From: Amaranthus tricolor
Taxonomy: Eukaryota > Streptophyta > Magnoliopsida > Caryophyllales > Amaranthaceae
Reading direction: 5' to 3'
DNA length: 64,000 nucleotides
Assembly (NCBI RefSeq): GCF_026212465.1
Contig: NC_080058.1
Location: forward strand, 21,823,161-21,887,160
The notes beneath the pieces were generated by a model that was not told the origin of the DNA, did not search any database, and saw only the letters and a program-made list of their open reading frames with translations. Position numbers and translations under genes: made by a program. Below are positions 35,700-48,039 of the stretch, piece after piece. Every line of letters begins with the position of its first letter. Position 1 is the stretch's first letter.

Positions 35700-38444
35700 C
35701 GCAACTTAGCACGTAATTTCAAGCATATGACTATTGTTTACAATTCTAACCATTTCCAAACAATAACATATACCAAATAGTGTTGTGTTCCACGTTTCCT
35801 GGCAAACAAACCAAGTTTCAACCACTTTTTGCGAGAAAGTGCCTAAAACGCAGAAAAAAAAATCTAAAAAACGCAACTTAGCACCTAATTTCAAGATTAT
35901 GACTGATTTTTTTAATTATAACTATTTCAAAACAATAATTTATACCAAATAGTGTTATGTGCCAAGTTTCATGGCAAATAATCAAAGTTTCAACCACTTT
36001 TTGCGAGAAAGTGCCTATAACACAGAAAAAAAAATCTAAAAAACGCAAATTAGCATCTAATTTCAAGCCTATGACTATTGTTGTTATTTCTAACTATTTC
36101 AAAAACAATAATTTATACCAAATAATTTTGTGTGCAAAGTTTCGAGGCAAACAAACCATGTTTGTACCACTTTATGCTAGAAAGTGCCAAAAATGTTTAA
36201 AAAAACCTCAAAAACGCAACTTAGCACGTATTTTCAAGCGTATGACTATTGTTTTTAATTCTAACTATTTCAAAACAATAATTTATACAAAATAGTGTTG
36301 TGTGCCAAGGTTCGTGGTAAACAAACCATGTTTGAACCACTTTATGCTGGAAAGTGCCAAAAACGTTTTAAAAAAATTTCAAAAACACAGCTTAGCACGT
36401 AATTTCAAGCATATGACTATTGTTTTTTATTCTAACCATTTAAACCTAATACAATATAACAAATAGTGTAGTGCGCCAAGTTTCGTTGCAAACAAACCAA
36501 GTTTCAACTACTTTTTGCAAGAATGTGGGGGAAAACGCTTTAAAAAACCTCAAAAACGCAACTTAGCACGTAATTTCAAGCATTTGACAGTTGATTTCGA
36601 TTCTAACGATTTCAACACAATAACATTTACCAATTAGTATTGTGTGCCAAGTTTCGTTGCAAACAAAGAAAGTTTCAACCGCTTTTGTCGAGCAAGTGCC
36701 CAAAACGCTTAGAAAAACCCAAAAAAACGCAACTTAGCACGTAATTTCAAGCCTATGACTATTGTTTACAATTCTAACCATTTCAATACAATAATATATA
36801 CCAAATTGTGTTGTGTTCCATGTTTCCTTGCAAACAAACCAAGTTTCAACAACTTTTTGCGAGAAAGTGCCTAAAACTCAGAAAAAAGTCTAAAAAACGC
36901 AACTTAACACCTAATTTATAGCTTATGACTATTGTTTTTAATTCTAACTATTTCAAAACAATAATTTATACCAAATAGTGTTCTATGCCAAGTTTCGTGG
37001 CAAATAAAAAAAGTTTCAACCACTTTTTGCGAGAAAGTACGCTAGCACTGAAAAAAAAAACGCTTAAAAAAACCTCAAAAACACAACTTAGCACGTAATT
37101 TAAAGCATATCACTATAGTTTACAATTCTAACCATTTCAATACAATAACATATACCAAATAGTGTTGTGTTCCACGTTTCTTGGCAAACAAACCAAGTTT
37201 CAAACAATTTTTGCGAGAAAGTGCCCAAACCGCAGAAAAAAAATCTAAAAAACGCGACTTAGCATCTAATTTTAAGCGTATGACAATTTTTTTTAATTCT
37301 ATCTATTTCAAAACAATAATTTATAAAAAATAGTGTTGTGTACCAAGTTTTGTGGCAAACAAACCATGTTTGAACCACTTTATGCTAGAAAGTGCCAAAA
37401 ACGTTTTAAAAAAATTTCAAAAACACAACTTAGCACGTAATTTCAAGCATATGACTATTGTTTTTGATTCTAACCATTTTAACACAATACAATATAGCAA
37501 ATAGTGTAGTGTGCCAAGTTTCGTTGCAAACAAACAAAATTTCTACTACTTTTTGCAAGAATGTGCCGAAAACGCTTTTAAAAACCTCACAAACGCAACT
37601 TAGCACGTAATTTCAAAAACGTGACTATTGATTACGATTCTAACGATTTCAACACAATAACTTATACCAATTAGTATTGTGTGCCATGTTTCGTTGCAAA
37701 TAAAAAAAGTTTCAGCCGCTTTTGTCGAGAAAGTGCCCAATACGCTTAGAAAAACCTAAAAAACGCAACTTAGCACGTAATTTCAAGCATATGACTATTG
37801 TTTACAATTCTAACCATTTCAACACAATAACATATACCAAATAATGTTGTGTTCCACGTTTCCTGGCAAACAAACCATGTTTCAACTATTTTTAGCGAGA
37901 AAGTGCCCAAAACGCCGAAAAAAAATCTAAAAAACGCAACTTAGCATCAAATTTCAAGCCTATGACTATTGTTTTTAATTCTAACTATTTCAAAACAATA
38001 AATTATACAAAATAGTGTTGTGTGCCAAGTTTCGTAGCAAACAAACCATGTTTGAACCACTTTATGCTAGATAGTGCAAAAAACATTTAAAAAAAATTTC
38101 AAAAACACAACTTAGCTCGTAGTTTCAAGCATATGACTATTGTTTTTTGTTCCCACCATTTCAACCCAATACAATATAGCAAATAGTGTAGTGTGCCATG
38201 TTTCGTTGCAAACAAACCAAGTTTAAACTTTTTTTTGCAAGAATGTGCCGAAAACGCTTTAAAAACCCCAAAAACGCAACTTAGCACGTAATTTCAAGCA
38301 TTTGACAGTTGATTTTGATTCTAACGATTTCAACACAATAACATATACCAATTAGTATTGTGTGCCCAGTTTCGTTGCAAACAAAGAATGTTTCAATCGC
38401 TTTTGTCGCGAAAGTTCCCAAAACGCTTAAGAAAACCTAAAAAA
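35700..38444. repeat. 16-mer HOR copy, 2,745 bp, A haplotype
   Basis: All sixteen monomers are present. M2 has GACTGATTTTTTT. M3 has an extra A in the TTTCAAAAACAATAA segment near 36100. That one-base gain happens to create the longest open frame in the window (112 codons, 35957-36295), which is not a gene. Confidence 0.92.
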
Positions 38445-41186
38445 CGCAACTTAGCACGTAATTTCAAGCATATGACTATTGTTTACAATTCTAACCATTT
38501 CCAAACAATAACATATACCAAATAGTGTTGTGTTCCACGTTTCCTGGCAAACAAACCAAGTTTCAACCACTTTTTGCGAGAAAGTGCCTAAAACGCAGAA
38601 AAAAAAATCTAAAAAACGCAACTTAGCACCTAATTTCAAGATTATGACTGATGTTTTTAATTATAACTATTTCAAAACAATAATTTATACCAAATAGTGT
38701 TATGTGCCAAGTTTCTTGGCAAATAATCAAAGTTTCAACCACTTTTTGCGAGAAAGTGCCTATAACACAGAAAAAAAAATCTAAAAAACGCAAATTAGCA
38801 TCTAATTTCAAGCCTATGACTATTGTTGTTATTTCTAACTATTTCAAAACAATAATTTATACCAAATAATTTTGTGTGCAAAGTTTCGAGGCAAACAAAC
38901 CATGTTTGTACCACTTTATGCTAGAAAGTGCCAAAAACGTTTAAAAAAACCTCAAAAACGCAACTTAGCACGTATTTTCAAGCGTATGACTATTGTTTTT
39001 AATTCTAACTATTTCAAAACAATAATTTATACAAAATAGTGTTGTGTGCCAAGGTTCGTGGTAAACAAACCATGTTTGAACCACTTTATGCTGGAAAGTG
39101 CCAAATACGTTTTAAAAAAATTTCAACAACACAGCTTAGCACGTAATTTCAAGCATATGACTATTGTTTTTTATTCTAACCATTTAAACCTAATACAATA
39201 TAACAAATAGTGTAGTGCGCCAAGTTTCGTTGCAAACAAACCAAGTTTCAACTACTTTTTGCAAGAATGTGGGGAAAACGCTTTAAAAAACCTCAAAAAC
39301 GCAACTTAGCACGTAATTTCAAGCATTTGACAGTTGATTTCGATTCTAAAGATTTCAACACAATAACATTTACCAATTAGTATTGTGTGCCAAGTTTCGT
39401 TGCAAACAAAGAAAGTTTCAACCGCTTTTGTCGAGCAAGTGCCCAAAACGCTTAGAAAAACCTAAAAAACGCAACTTAGCACGTAATTTCAAGCCTATGA
39501 CAATTGTTTACAATTCTAACCATTTCAATACAATAATATATACCAAATTGTGTTGTGTTCCATGTTTCCTTGCAAACAAACCAAGTTTCAACAACTTTTT
39601 GCGAGAAAGTGCCTAAAACTCAGAAAAAAGTCTAAAAAACGCAACTTAACACCTAATTTATAGCTTATGACTATTGTTTTTAATTCTAACTATTTCAAAA
39701 CAATAATTTATACCAAATAGTGTTCTATGCCAAGTTTCGTGGCAAATAAAAAAAGTTTCAACCACTTTTTGCGAGAAAGTACGCTAGCACTGAAAAAAAA
39801 AACGCTTAAAAAAACCTCAAAAACACAACTTAGCACGTAATTTAAAGCATATCACTATAGTTTACAATTCTAACCATTTCAATACAATAACATATACCAA
39901 ATAGTGTTGTGTTCCACGTTTCTTGGCAAACAAACCAAGTTTCAAACAATTTTTGCGAGAAAGTGCCCAAACCGCAGAAAAAAAATCTAAAAAACGCGAC
40001 TTAGCATCTAATTTTAAGCGTATGACAATTTTTTTTAATTCTATCTATTTCAAAACAATAATTTATAAAAAATAGTGTTGTGTACCAAGTTTTGTGGCAA
40101 ACAAACCATGTTTGAACCACTTTATGCTAGAAAGTGCCGAAAACGTTTTAAAAAAATTTCAAAAACACAACTTAGCACGTAATTTCAAGCATATGACTAT
40201 TGTTTTTGATTCGAACCATTTTAACACAATACAATATAGCAAATAGTGTAGTGTGCCAAGTTTCGTTGCAAACAAACCAAGTTTCTACTACTTTTTGCAA
40301 GAATGTGCCGAAAACGCTTTTAAAAACCTCACAAACGCAACTTAGCACGTAATTTAAAAAACGTGACTATTGATTACGATTCTAACGATTTCAACACAAT
40401 AACTTATACCAATTAGTATTGTGTGCCATGTTTCGTTGCAAATAAAGAAAGTTTCAGCCGCTTTTGTCGAGAAAGTGCCCAATACGCTTAGAAAAACCTA
40501 AAAAACGCAACTTAGCACGTAATTTCAAGCATATGACTATTGTTTACAATTCTAACCATTTCAACACAATAACATATACCAAATAATGTTGTGTTCCACG
40601 TTTCCTGGCAAACTAACCATGTTTCAACTATTTTTAGCGAGAAAGTGCCCAAAACGCCGAAAAAAAATCTAAAAAACGCAACTTAGCATCAATTTTCAAG
40701 CCTATGACTATTTTTTTTAATTCTAACTATTTCAAAACAATAATTTATACAAAATAGTGTTGTGTGCCAAGTTTCGTAGCAAACAAACCATGTTTGAACC
40801 ACTTTATGCTAGATAGTGCAAAAAACGTTTAAAAAAATTTTCAAAAACACAATTTAGCTCGTAGTTTCAAGCATATGACTATTGTTTTTTGTTCCCACCA
40901 TTTCAACCCAATACAATATAGCAAATAGTGTAGTGTGCCATGTTTCGTTGCAAACAAACCAAGTTTAAACTTTTTTTTGCAAGAATGTGCCGAAAACGCT
41001 TTAAAAACCCCAAAAACGCAACTTAGCACGTAATTTCAAGCATTTGACAGTTGATTTTGATTCTAACGATTTCAACACAATAACATATACCAATTAGTAT
41101 TGTGTGCCCAGTTTCGTTGCAAACAAAGAATGTTTCAACCGCTTTTGTCGCGAAAGTTCCCAAAACGCTTAAGAAAACCTAAAAAA
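38445..41186. repeat. 16-mer HOR copy, 2,742 bp, A haplotype
   Basis: M2 has a private TTTCTTGGC. M11 keeps CACAACTTAG, and M13 has AACTAACC (about 40613), shared with the copy at 42211. The later part resembles 42211, showing mosaic relations between copies. Confidence 0.92.
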
Positions 41187-42210
41187 CGCAACTTAGCACG
41201 TAATTTCAAGAATATGACTATTGTTTACAATTCTAACCATTTCCAAACAATAACATATACCAAATAGTGTTGTGTTCCACGTTTCCTGGCAAACAAACCA
41301 AGTTTCAACCACTTTTTGCGAGAAAGTGCCTAAAACGCAGAAAAAAAAATCTAAAAAACGCAACTTAGCACCTAATTTCAAGATTATGACTGATGTTTTT
41401 AATTATAACTATTTCAAAACAATAATTTATACCAAATAGTGTTATGTGCCAAGTTTCATGGCAAATAATCAAAGTTTCAACCACTTTTTGCGAGAAAGTG
41501 CCTAAAACACAGAAAAAAAATCTAAAAAACGCAACTTAGCATCTAATTTCAAGCCTATGACTATTGTTGTTATTTCTAACTATTTCAAAACAATAATTTA
41601 TACCAAATAATTTTGTGTGCAAAGTTTCGAGGCAAACAAACCATGTTTGTACCACTTTATGCTAGAAAGTGCCAAAAACGTTTAAAAAAACCTCAAAAAC
41701 GCAACATAGCACGTATTTTCAAGCGTATGACTATTGTTTTTAATTCTAACTATTTCAAAACAATAATTTATACAAAATAGTGTTGTGTGCCAAGGTTCGT
41801 GGTAAACAAACCATGTTTGAACCACTTTATGCTGGAAAGTGCCAAAAACGTTTTAAAAAAATTTCAAAAACACAGCTTAGCACGTAATTTCAAGCATATG
41901 ACTATTGTTTTTTATTCTAACCATTTAAACCTAATACAATATAACAAATAGTGTAGTGCGCCAAGTTTCGTTGCAAACAAACCAAGTTTCAACTACTTTT
42001 TGCAAGAATGTGGGGAAAACGCTTTAAAAAACCTCAAAAACGCAACTTAGCACGTAATTTCAAGCATTTGACAGTTGATTTTGATTCTAACGATTTCAAC
42101 ACAGTAACATATACCAATTAGTATTGTGTGCCCAGTTTCGTTGCAAACAAAGAAAGTTTCAACCGCTTTTGTCGCGAAAGTGCCCAAAACGCTTAAAAAA
42201 ACCTAAAAAA
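41187..42210. repeat. HOR copy, 6-mer: M1-M5 and M6/M16 hybrid, 1,024 bp
   Basis: M1-M5 are A-type, with GCAACATAGC at M4. The sixth monomer (42041-42210) follows M5 but reads as B-form M16 from about 42082 (GATTTTGATTC, GCCCAG, CGCTTAAAAAAACC). Ten monomers are missing, exactly the M6-to-M16 distance. Confidence 0.92.
42041..42210. repeat. M6/M16 hybrid monomer
   Basis: The exchange lies between the M5-specific end (GGGGAAAACGC, AAAACCTC, ending about 42036) and the first M16-specific T at about 42082. M6 and M16 are the same between these points, so the exact point cannot be placed more finely. Confidence 0.85.
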
Positions 42211-44954
42211 CGCAACTTAGCACGTAATTTCAAGCATATGACTATTGTTTACAATTCTAACCATTTCAAAACAATAACATATACCAAATAGTGTTGTGTT
42301 CCACGTTTCCTGGCAAACAAACCAAGTTTCAACCACTTTTTGCGAGAAAGTGCCTAAAACGCAGAAAAAAAAATCTAAAAAACGCAACTTAGCACCTAAT
42401 TTCAAGATTATGACTAATTTTTTTAATTATAACTATTTCAAAACAATAATTTATACCAAATAGTGTTATGTGCCAAGTTTCATGGCAAATAATCAAATGT
42501 TTCAACCACTTTTTGCGAGAAAGTGCCTAAAACGCAGAAAAAAAAATCTAAAAAACGCAACTTAGCATCTAATTTCAAGCCTATGACTATTGTTGTTAAT
42601 TCTAACTATTTCAAAACAATAATTTATACCAAATAATTTTGTGTGCAAAGTTTCGAAGCAAACAAACCATGTTTGTACCACTTTATGCTAGAAAGTGCCA
42701 AAACCGTTTAAAAAAACCTCAAAAACGCAACTTAGCACGTATTTTCAAGCCTATGACTATTGTTTTTAATTCTAACTATTTCAAAACAATAATTTATACA
42801 AAATAGTGTTGTGTGCCAAGGTTCGTGGTAAACAAACCATGTTTGAACCACTTTATGATGGAAAGTGCCAAAAACGTTTTAAAAAAATTTCAAAAACACA
42901 GCTTAGCACGTAATTTCAAGCATATGACTATTGTTTTTTATTCTAACCATTTAAACCTAATACAATATAACAAATAGTGTAGTGCGCCAAGTTTCGTTGC
43001 AAACAAACCAAGTTTCAACTACTTTTTGCAAGAATGTGGGGAAAACGCTTTAAAAAACCTCAAAAACGCAACTTAGCACGTAATTTCAAGCATTTGACAG
43101 TTGATTTCGATTCTAACGATTTCAACACAATAACATTTACCAATTAGTATTGTGTGCCAAGTTTCGTTGCAAACAAAGAAAGTTTCAACCGCTTTTGTCG
43201 AGCAAGTGCCCAAAACGCTTAGAAAAACCTAAAAAACGCAACTTAGCACGTAATTTCAAGCCTATGACTATTGTTGACAATTCTAACCATTTCAATACAA
43301 TAATATATACCAAATAGTGATGTGTTCCATGTTTCCTTGCAAACAAACCAAGTTTCAACAACTTTTTGCGAGAAAGTGCCTAAAACTCAGAAAAAAATCT
43401 AAAAAACGCAACTTAACACCTAATTTATAGCTTATGACTATTGTTTTTATTTCTAACTATTTCAAAACAATAATTTATACCAAATAGTGTTCTATGCCAA
43501 GTTTCGTGGCAAATAAAAAAAGTTTCAACCACTTTTTGCGAGAAAGTACGCTAGCACTGAAAAAAAAAACGCTTAAAAAAACCTCAAAAACACAACTTAG
43601 CACGTAATTTAAAGCATATCACTATAGTTTACAATTCTAACCATTTCAATACAATAACATATACCAAATAGTGTTGTGTTCCACGTTTCTTGGCAAACAA
43701 ACCAAGTTTCAAACAATTTTTGCGAGAAAGTGCCCAAACCGCAAAAAAATAATCTAAAATACGCGACTTAGCATCTAATTTTAAGCGTATGACAATTTTT
43801 TTTTAATTCTATCTATTTCAAAACAATAATTTATAAAAAATAGTGTTGTGTACCAAGTTTTGTGGCAAACAAACCATGTTTGAACCACTTTATGCTAGAA
43901 AGTGCCAAAAACGTTTTAAAAAAATTTCAAAAACACAACATAGCACGTAATTTCAAGCATATGACTATTGTTTTTGATTCTAACCATTTTAACACAATAC
44001 AATATAGCAAATAGTGTAGTGTGCCAAGTTTCGTTGCAAACAAACCAAGTTTCTACTACTTTTTGCAAGAATGTGCCGAAAACGCTTTTAAAAACCTCAC
44101 AAACGCAACTTAGCACGTAATTTAAAAAACGTGACTATTGATTACGATTCTAACGATTTCAACACAATAACTTATACCAATTAGTATTGTGTGCCATGTT
44201 TCGTTGCAAATAAAGAAAGTTTCAGCCGCTTTTGTCGAGAAAGTGCCCAATACGCTTAGGAAAACCTAAAAAACGCAACTTAGCACGTAATTTCAAGCAT
44301 ATGACTATTGTTTACAATTCTAACCATTTCAACACAATAACATATACCAAATAATGTTGTGTTCCACGTTTCCTGGCAAACTAACCATGTTTCAACTATT
44401 TTTAGCGAGAAAGTGCCCAAAACGCCGAAAAAAAATCTAAAAAACGCAACTTAGCATCAAATTTCAAGCCTATGACTATTTTTTTTAATTCTAACTATTT
44501 CAAAACAATAATTTATACAAAATAGTGTTGTGTGCCAAGTTTCGTAGCAAACAAACCATGTTTGAACCACTTTATGCTAGATAGTGCAAAAAACGTTTAA
44601 AAAAAATTTCAAAAACACAACTTAGCTCATAGTTTCAAGCATATGACTATTGTTTTTTGTTCCCACCATTTCAACCCAATACAATATAGCAAATAGTGTA
44701 GTGTGCCATGTTTCGTTGCAAACAAACCAAGTTTAAACTTTTTTTTGCAAGAATGTGCCGAAAACGCTTTAAAAACCCCAAAAACGCAACTTAGCACGTA
44801 ATTTCAAGCATTTGACAGTTGATTTTGATTCTAACGATTTCAACACAATAACATATACCAATTAGTATTGTGTGCCCAGTTTCGTTGCAAACAAAGAATG
44901 TTTCAACCGCTTTTGTCGCGAAAGTTCCCAAAACGCTTAAGAAAACCTAAAAAA
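42211..44954. repeat. 16-mer HOR copy, 2,744 bp, B haplotype in M1-M4
   Basis: It has the full B marker set in M1-M4. M7 has a private ATAGTGATGTG (about 43318) that recurs 3,768 bp later in the copy at 45979. M11 starts CACAACATAG, and M14 is intact. Confidence 0.92.
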
Positions 44955-45978
44955 CGCAACTTAGCACGTAATTTCAAGAATATGACTATTGTTTACAATT
45001 CTAACCATTTCCAAACAATAACATATACCAAATAGTGTTGTGTTCCACGTTTCCTGGCAAACAAACCAAGTTTCAACCACTTTTTGCGAGAAAGTGCCTA
45101 AAACGCAGAAAAAAAAATCTAAAAAACGCAACTTAGCACCTAATTTCAAGATTATGACTGATGTTTTTAATTATAACTATTTCAAAACAATAATTTATAC
45201 CAAATAGTGTTATGTGCCAAGTTTCATGGCAAATAATCAAAGTTTCAACCACTTTTTGCGAGAAAGTGCCTAAAACACAGAAAAAACATCTAAAAAACGC
45301 AACTTAGCATCTAATTTCAAGCCTATGACTATTGTTGTTATTTCTAACTATTTCAAAACAATAATTTACACCAAATAATTTTGTGTGCAAAGTTTCGAGG
45401 CAAACAAACCATGTTTGTACTACTTTATGCTAGAAAGTGCCAAAAACGTTTAAAAAAACCTCAAAAACGCAACATAGCACGTATTTTCAAGCGTATGACT
45501 ATTGTTTTTAATTCTAACTATTTCAAAACAATAATTTATACAAAATAGTGTTGTGTGCCAAGGTTCGTGGTAAACAAACCATGTTTGAACCACTTTATGC
45601 AGGAAAGTGCCAAAAACGTTTTAAAAAAATTTCAAAAACACAGCTTAGCACGTAATTTCAAGCATATGACTATTGTTTTTTATTCTAACCATTTAAACCT
45701 AATACAATATAACAAATAGTGTAGTGCGCCAAGTTTCGTTGCAAACAAACCAAGTTTCAACTACTTTTTGCAAGAATGTGGGGAAAACGCTTTAAAAAAC
45801 CTCAAAAACGCAACTTAGCACGTAATTTCAAGCATTTGACAGTTGATTTTGATTCTAACGATTTCAACACAATAACATATACCAATTAGTATTGTGTGCC
45901 CAGTTTCGTTGCAAACAAAGAAAGTTTCAACCGCTTTTGTCGCGAAAGTGCCCAAAACGCTTAAAAAAACCTAAAAAA
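44955..45978. repeat. HOR copy, 6-mer, second occurrence, 1,024 bp
   Basis: It has the same structure and length as 41187-42210: A-type M1-M5, then the M6/M16 hybrid at 45809-45978. Both share CAAGAATATG in M1 and GCAACATAGC in M4. M4 here also has ATGCAGGAAAG, shared with the next copy. Confidence 0.92.
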
Positions 45979-48039
45979 CGCAACTTAGCACGTAATTTCA
46001 AGCATATGACTATTGTTTACAATTCTAACCATTTCAAAACAATAATATATACCAAATAGTGTTGTGTTCCACGTTTCCTGGCAAACAAACCAAGTTTCAA
46101 CCACTTTTTGCGAGAAAGTGCCTAAAACGCAGAAAAAAAAATCTAAAAAACGCAACTTAGCACCTAATTTCAAGATTATGACTAATTTTTTTAATTATAA
46201 CTATTTCAAAACAATAATTTATACCAAATAGTGTTATGTGCCAAGTTTCATGGCAAATAATCAAATGTTTCAACCACTTTTTGCGAGAAAGTGCCTAAAA
46301 CGCAGAAAAAAAAATCTAAAAAACGCAACTTAGCATCTAATTTCAAGCCTATGACTATTGTTGTTAATTCTAACTATTTCAAAACAATAATTTATACCAA
46401 ATAATTTTGTGTGCAAAGTTTCGAAGCAAACAAACCATGTTTGTACCACTTTATGCTAGAAAGTGCCAAAACCGTTTAAAAAAACCTCAAAAACGCAACT
46501 TAGCACGTATTTTCAAGCCTATGACTATTGTTTTTAATTCTAACTATTTCAAAACAATAATTTATACAAAATAGTGTTGTGTGCCAAGGTTCGTGGTAAA
46601 CAAACCATGTTTGAACCACTTTATGCAGGAAAGTGCCAAAAACGTTTTAAAAAAATTTCAAAAACACAGCTTAGCACGTAATTTCAAGCATATGACTATT
46701 GTTTTTTATTCTAACCATTTAAACCTAATACAATATAACAAATAGTGTAGTGCGCCAAGTTTCGTTGCAAACAAACCAAGTTTCAACTACTTTTTGCAAG
46801 AATGTGGGGAAAACGCTTTAAAAAACCTCAAAAACGAAACTTAGCACGTAATTTCAAGCATTTGACAGTTGATTTCGATTCTAACGATTTCAACACAATA
46901 ACATTTACCAATTAGTATTGTGTGCCAAGTTTCGTTGCAAACAAAGAAAGTTTCAACCGCTTTTGTCGAGCAAGTGCCCAAAACGCTTAGAAAAACCTAA
47001 AAAACGCAACTTAGCACGTAATTTAAGGCCTATGACTATTGTTGACAATTCTAACCATTTCAATACAATAATATATACCAAATAGTGATGTGTTCCATGT
47101 TTCCTTGCAAACAAACCAAGTTTCAACAACTTTTTGCGAGAAAGTGCCTAAAACTCAGAAAAAAATCTAAAAAACGCAACTTAACACCTAATTTATAGCT
47201 TATGACTATTGTTTTTAATTCTAACTATTTCAAAACAATAATTTATACCAAATAGTGTTCTATGCCAAGTTTCGTGGCAAATAAAAAAAGTTTCAACCAC
47301 TTTTTGCGTGAAAGTACGGTAGCACTGAAAAAAAAAACGCTTAAAAAAACCTCAAAAACACAACTTAGCACGTAATTTGAAGCATATCACTATAGTTTAA
47401 AATTCTAACCATTTCAATACAATAACATATACCAAATAGTGTTGTGTTCCACGTTTCTTGGCAAACAAACCAAGTTTCAAACAATTTTTGCGAGAAAGTG
47501 CCCAAACCGCAGAAAAAAAATCTAAAAAACGCGACTTAGCATCTAATTTTAAGCGTATGACAATTTTTTTTAATTCTATCTATTTCAAAACAATAATTTA
47601 TAAAAAATAGTGTTGTGTACCAAGTTTTGTGGCAAACAAACCATGTTTGAACCACTTTATGCTAGAAAGTGCCAAAAACGTTTTAAAAAAATTTCAAAAA
47701 CACAACTTAGCACGTAATTTCAAGCATATGACTATTGTTTTTGATTCTAACCATTTCAACACAATACAATATAGCAAATAGTGTAGTGTGCCAAGTTTTG
47801 TTGCAAACAAACCAAGTTTCTACTACTTTTTGCAAGAATGTGCCGAAAACGCTTTAAAAACCCCAAAAACGCAACTTAGCACGTAATTTCAAGCATTTGA
47901 CAGTTGATTTTGATTCTAACGATTTCAACACAATAACATATACCAATTAGTATTGTGTGCCCAGTTTCGTTGCAAACAAAGAATGTTTCAACCGCTTTTG
48001 TCGCGAAAGTTCCCAAAACGCTTAAGAAAACCTAAAAAA
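45979..48039. repeat. HOR copy, 12-mer: M1-M10, M11/M15 hybrid, M16
   Basis: It spans 2,061 bp. M1-M4 are B-type. M8 starts in the AACACCTAA form and ends in the GTGAAAGTACGGTAG form, so it is itself a recombinant. The monomer at 47701-47869 begins as M11 and ends as M15. M12-M15 equivalents are missing. Confidence 0.92.
47701..47869. repeat. M11/M15 hybrid monomer
   Basis: It has M11-specific TTTTTGATTC and TCTACTAC up to about 47826, then M15-specific GCTTTAAAAACCCC from about 47851. The shared TTTTGCAAGAATGTGCCG between them holds the exchange. Four monomers, one tetramer period, are lost. Confidence 0.87.

Noticed and set aside
35957..36295. Longest open reading frame in the window (112 codons, + strand)
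   Set aside because: It spans two ordinary b-class monomers and exists only because one extra A shifts frame between them. Other HOR copies do not keep it open, the protein is of low complexity, and nothing in the arrangement suggests a gene.
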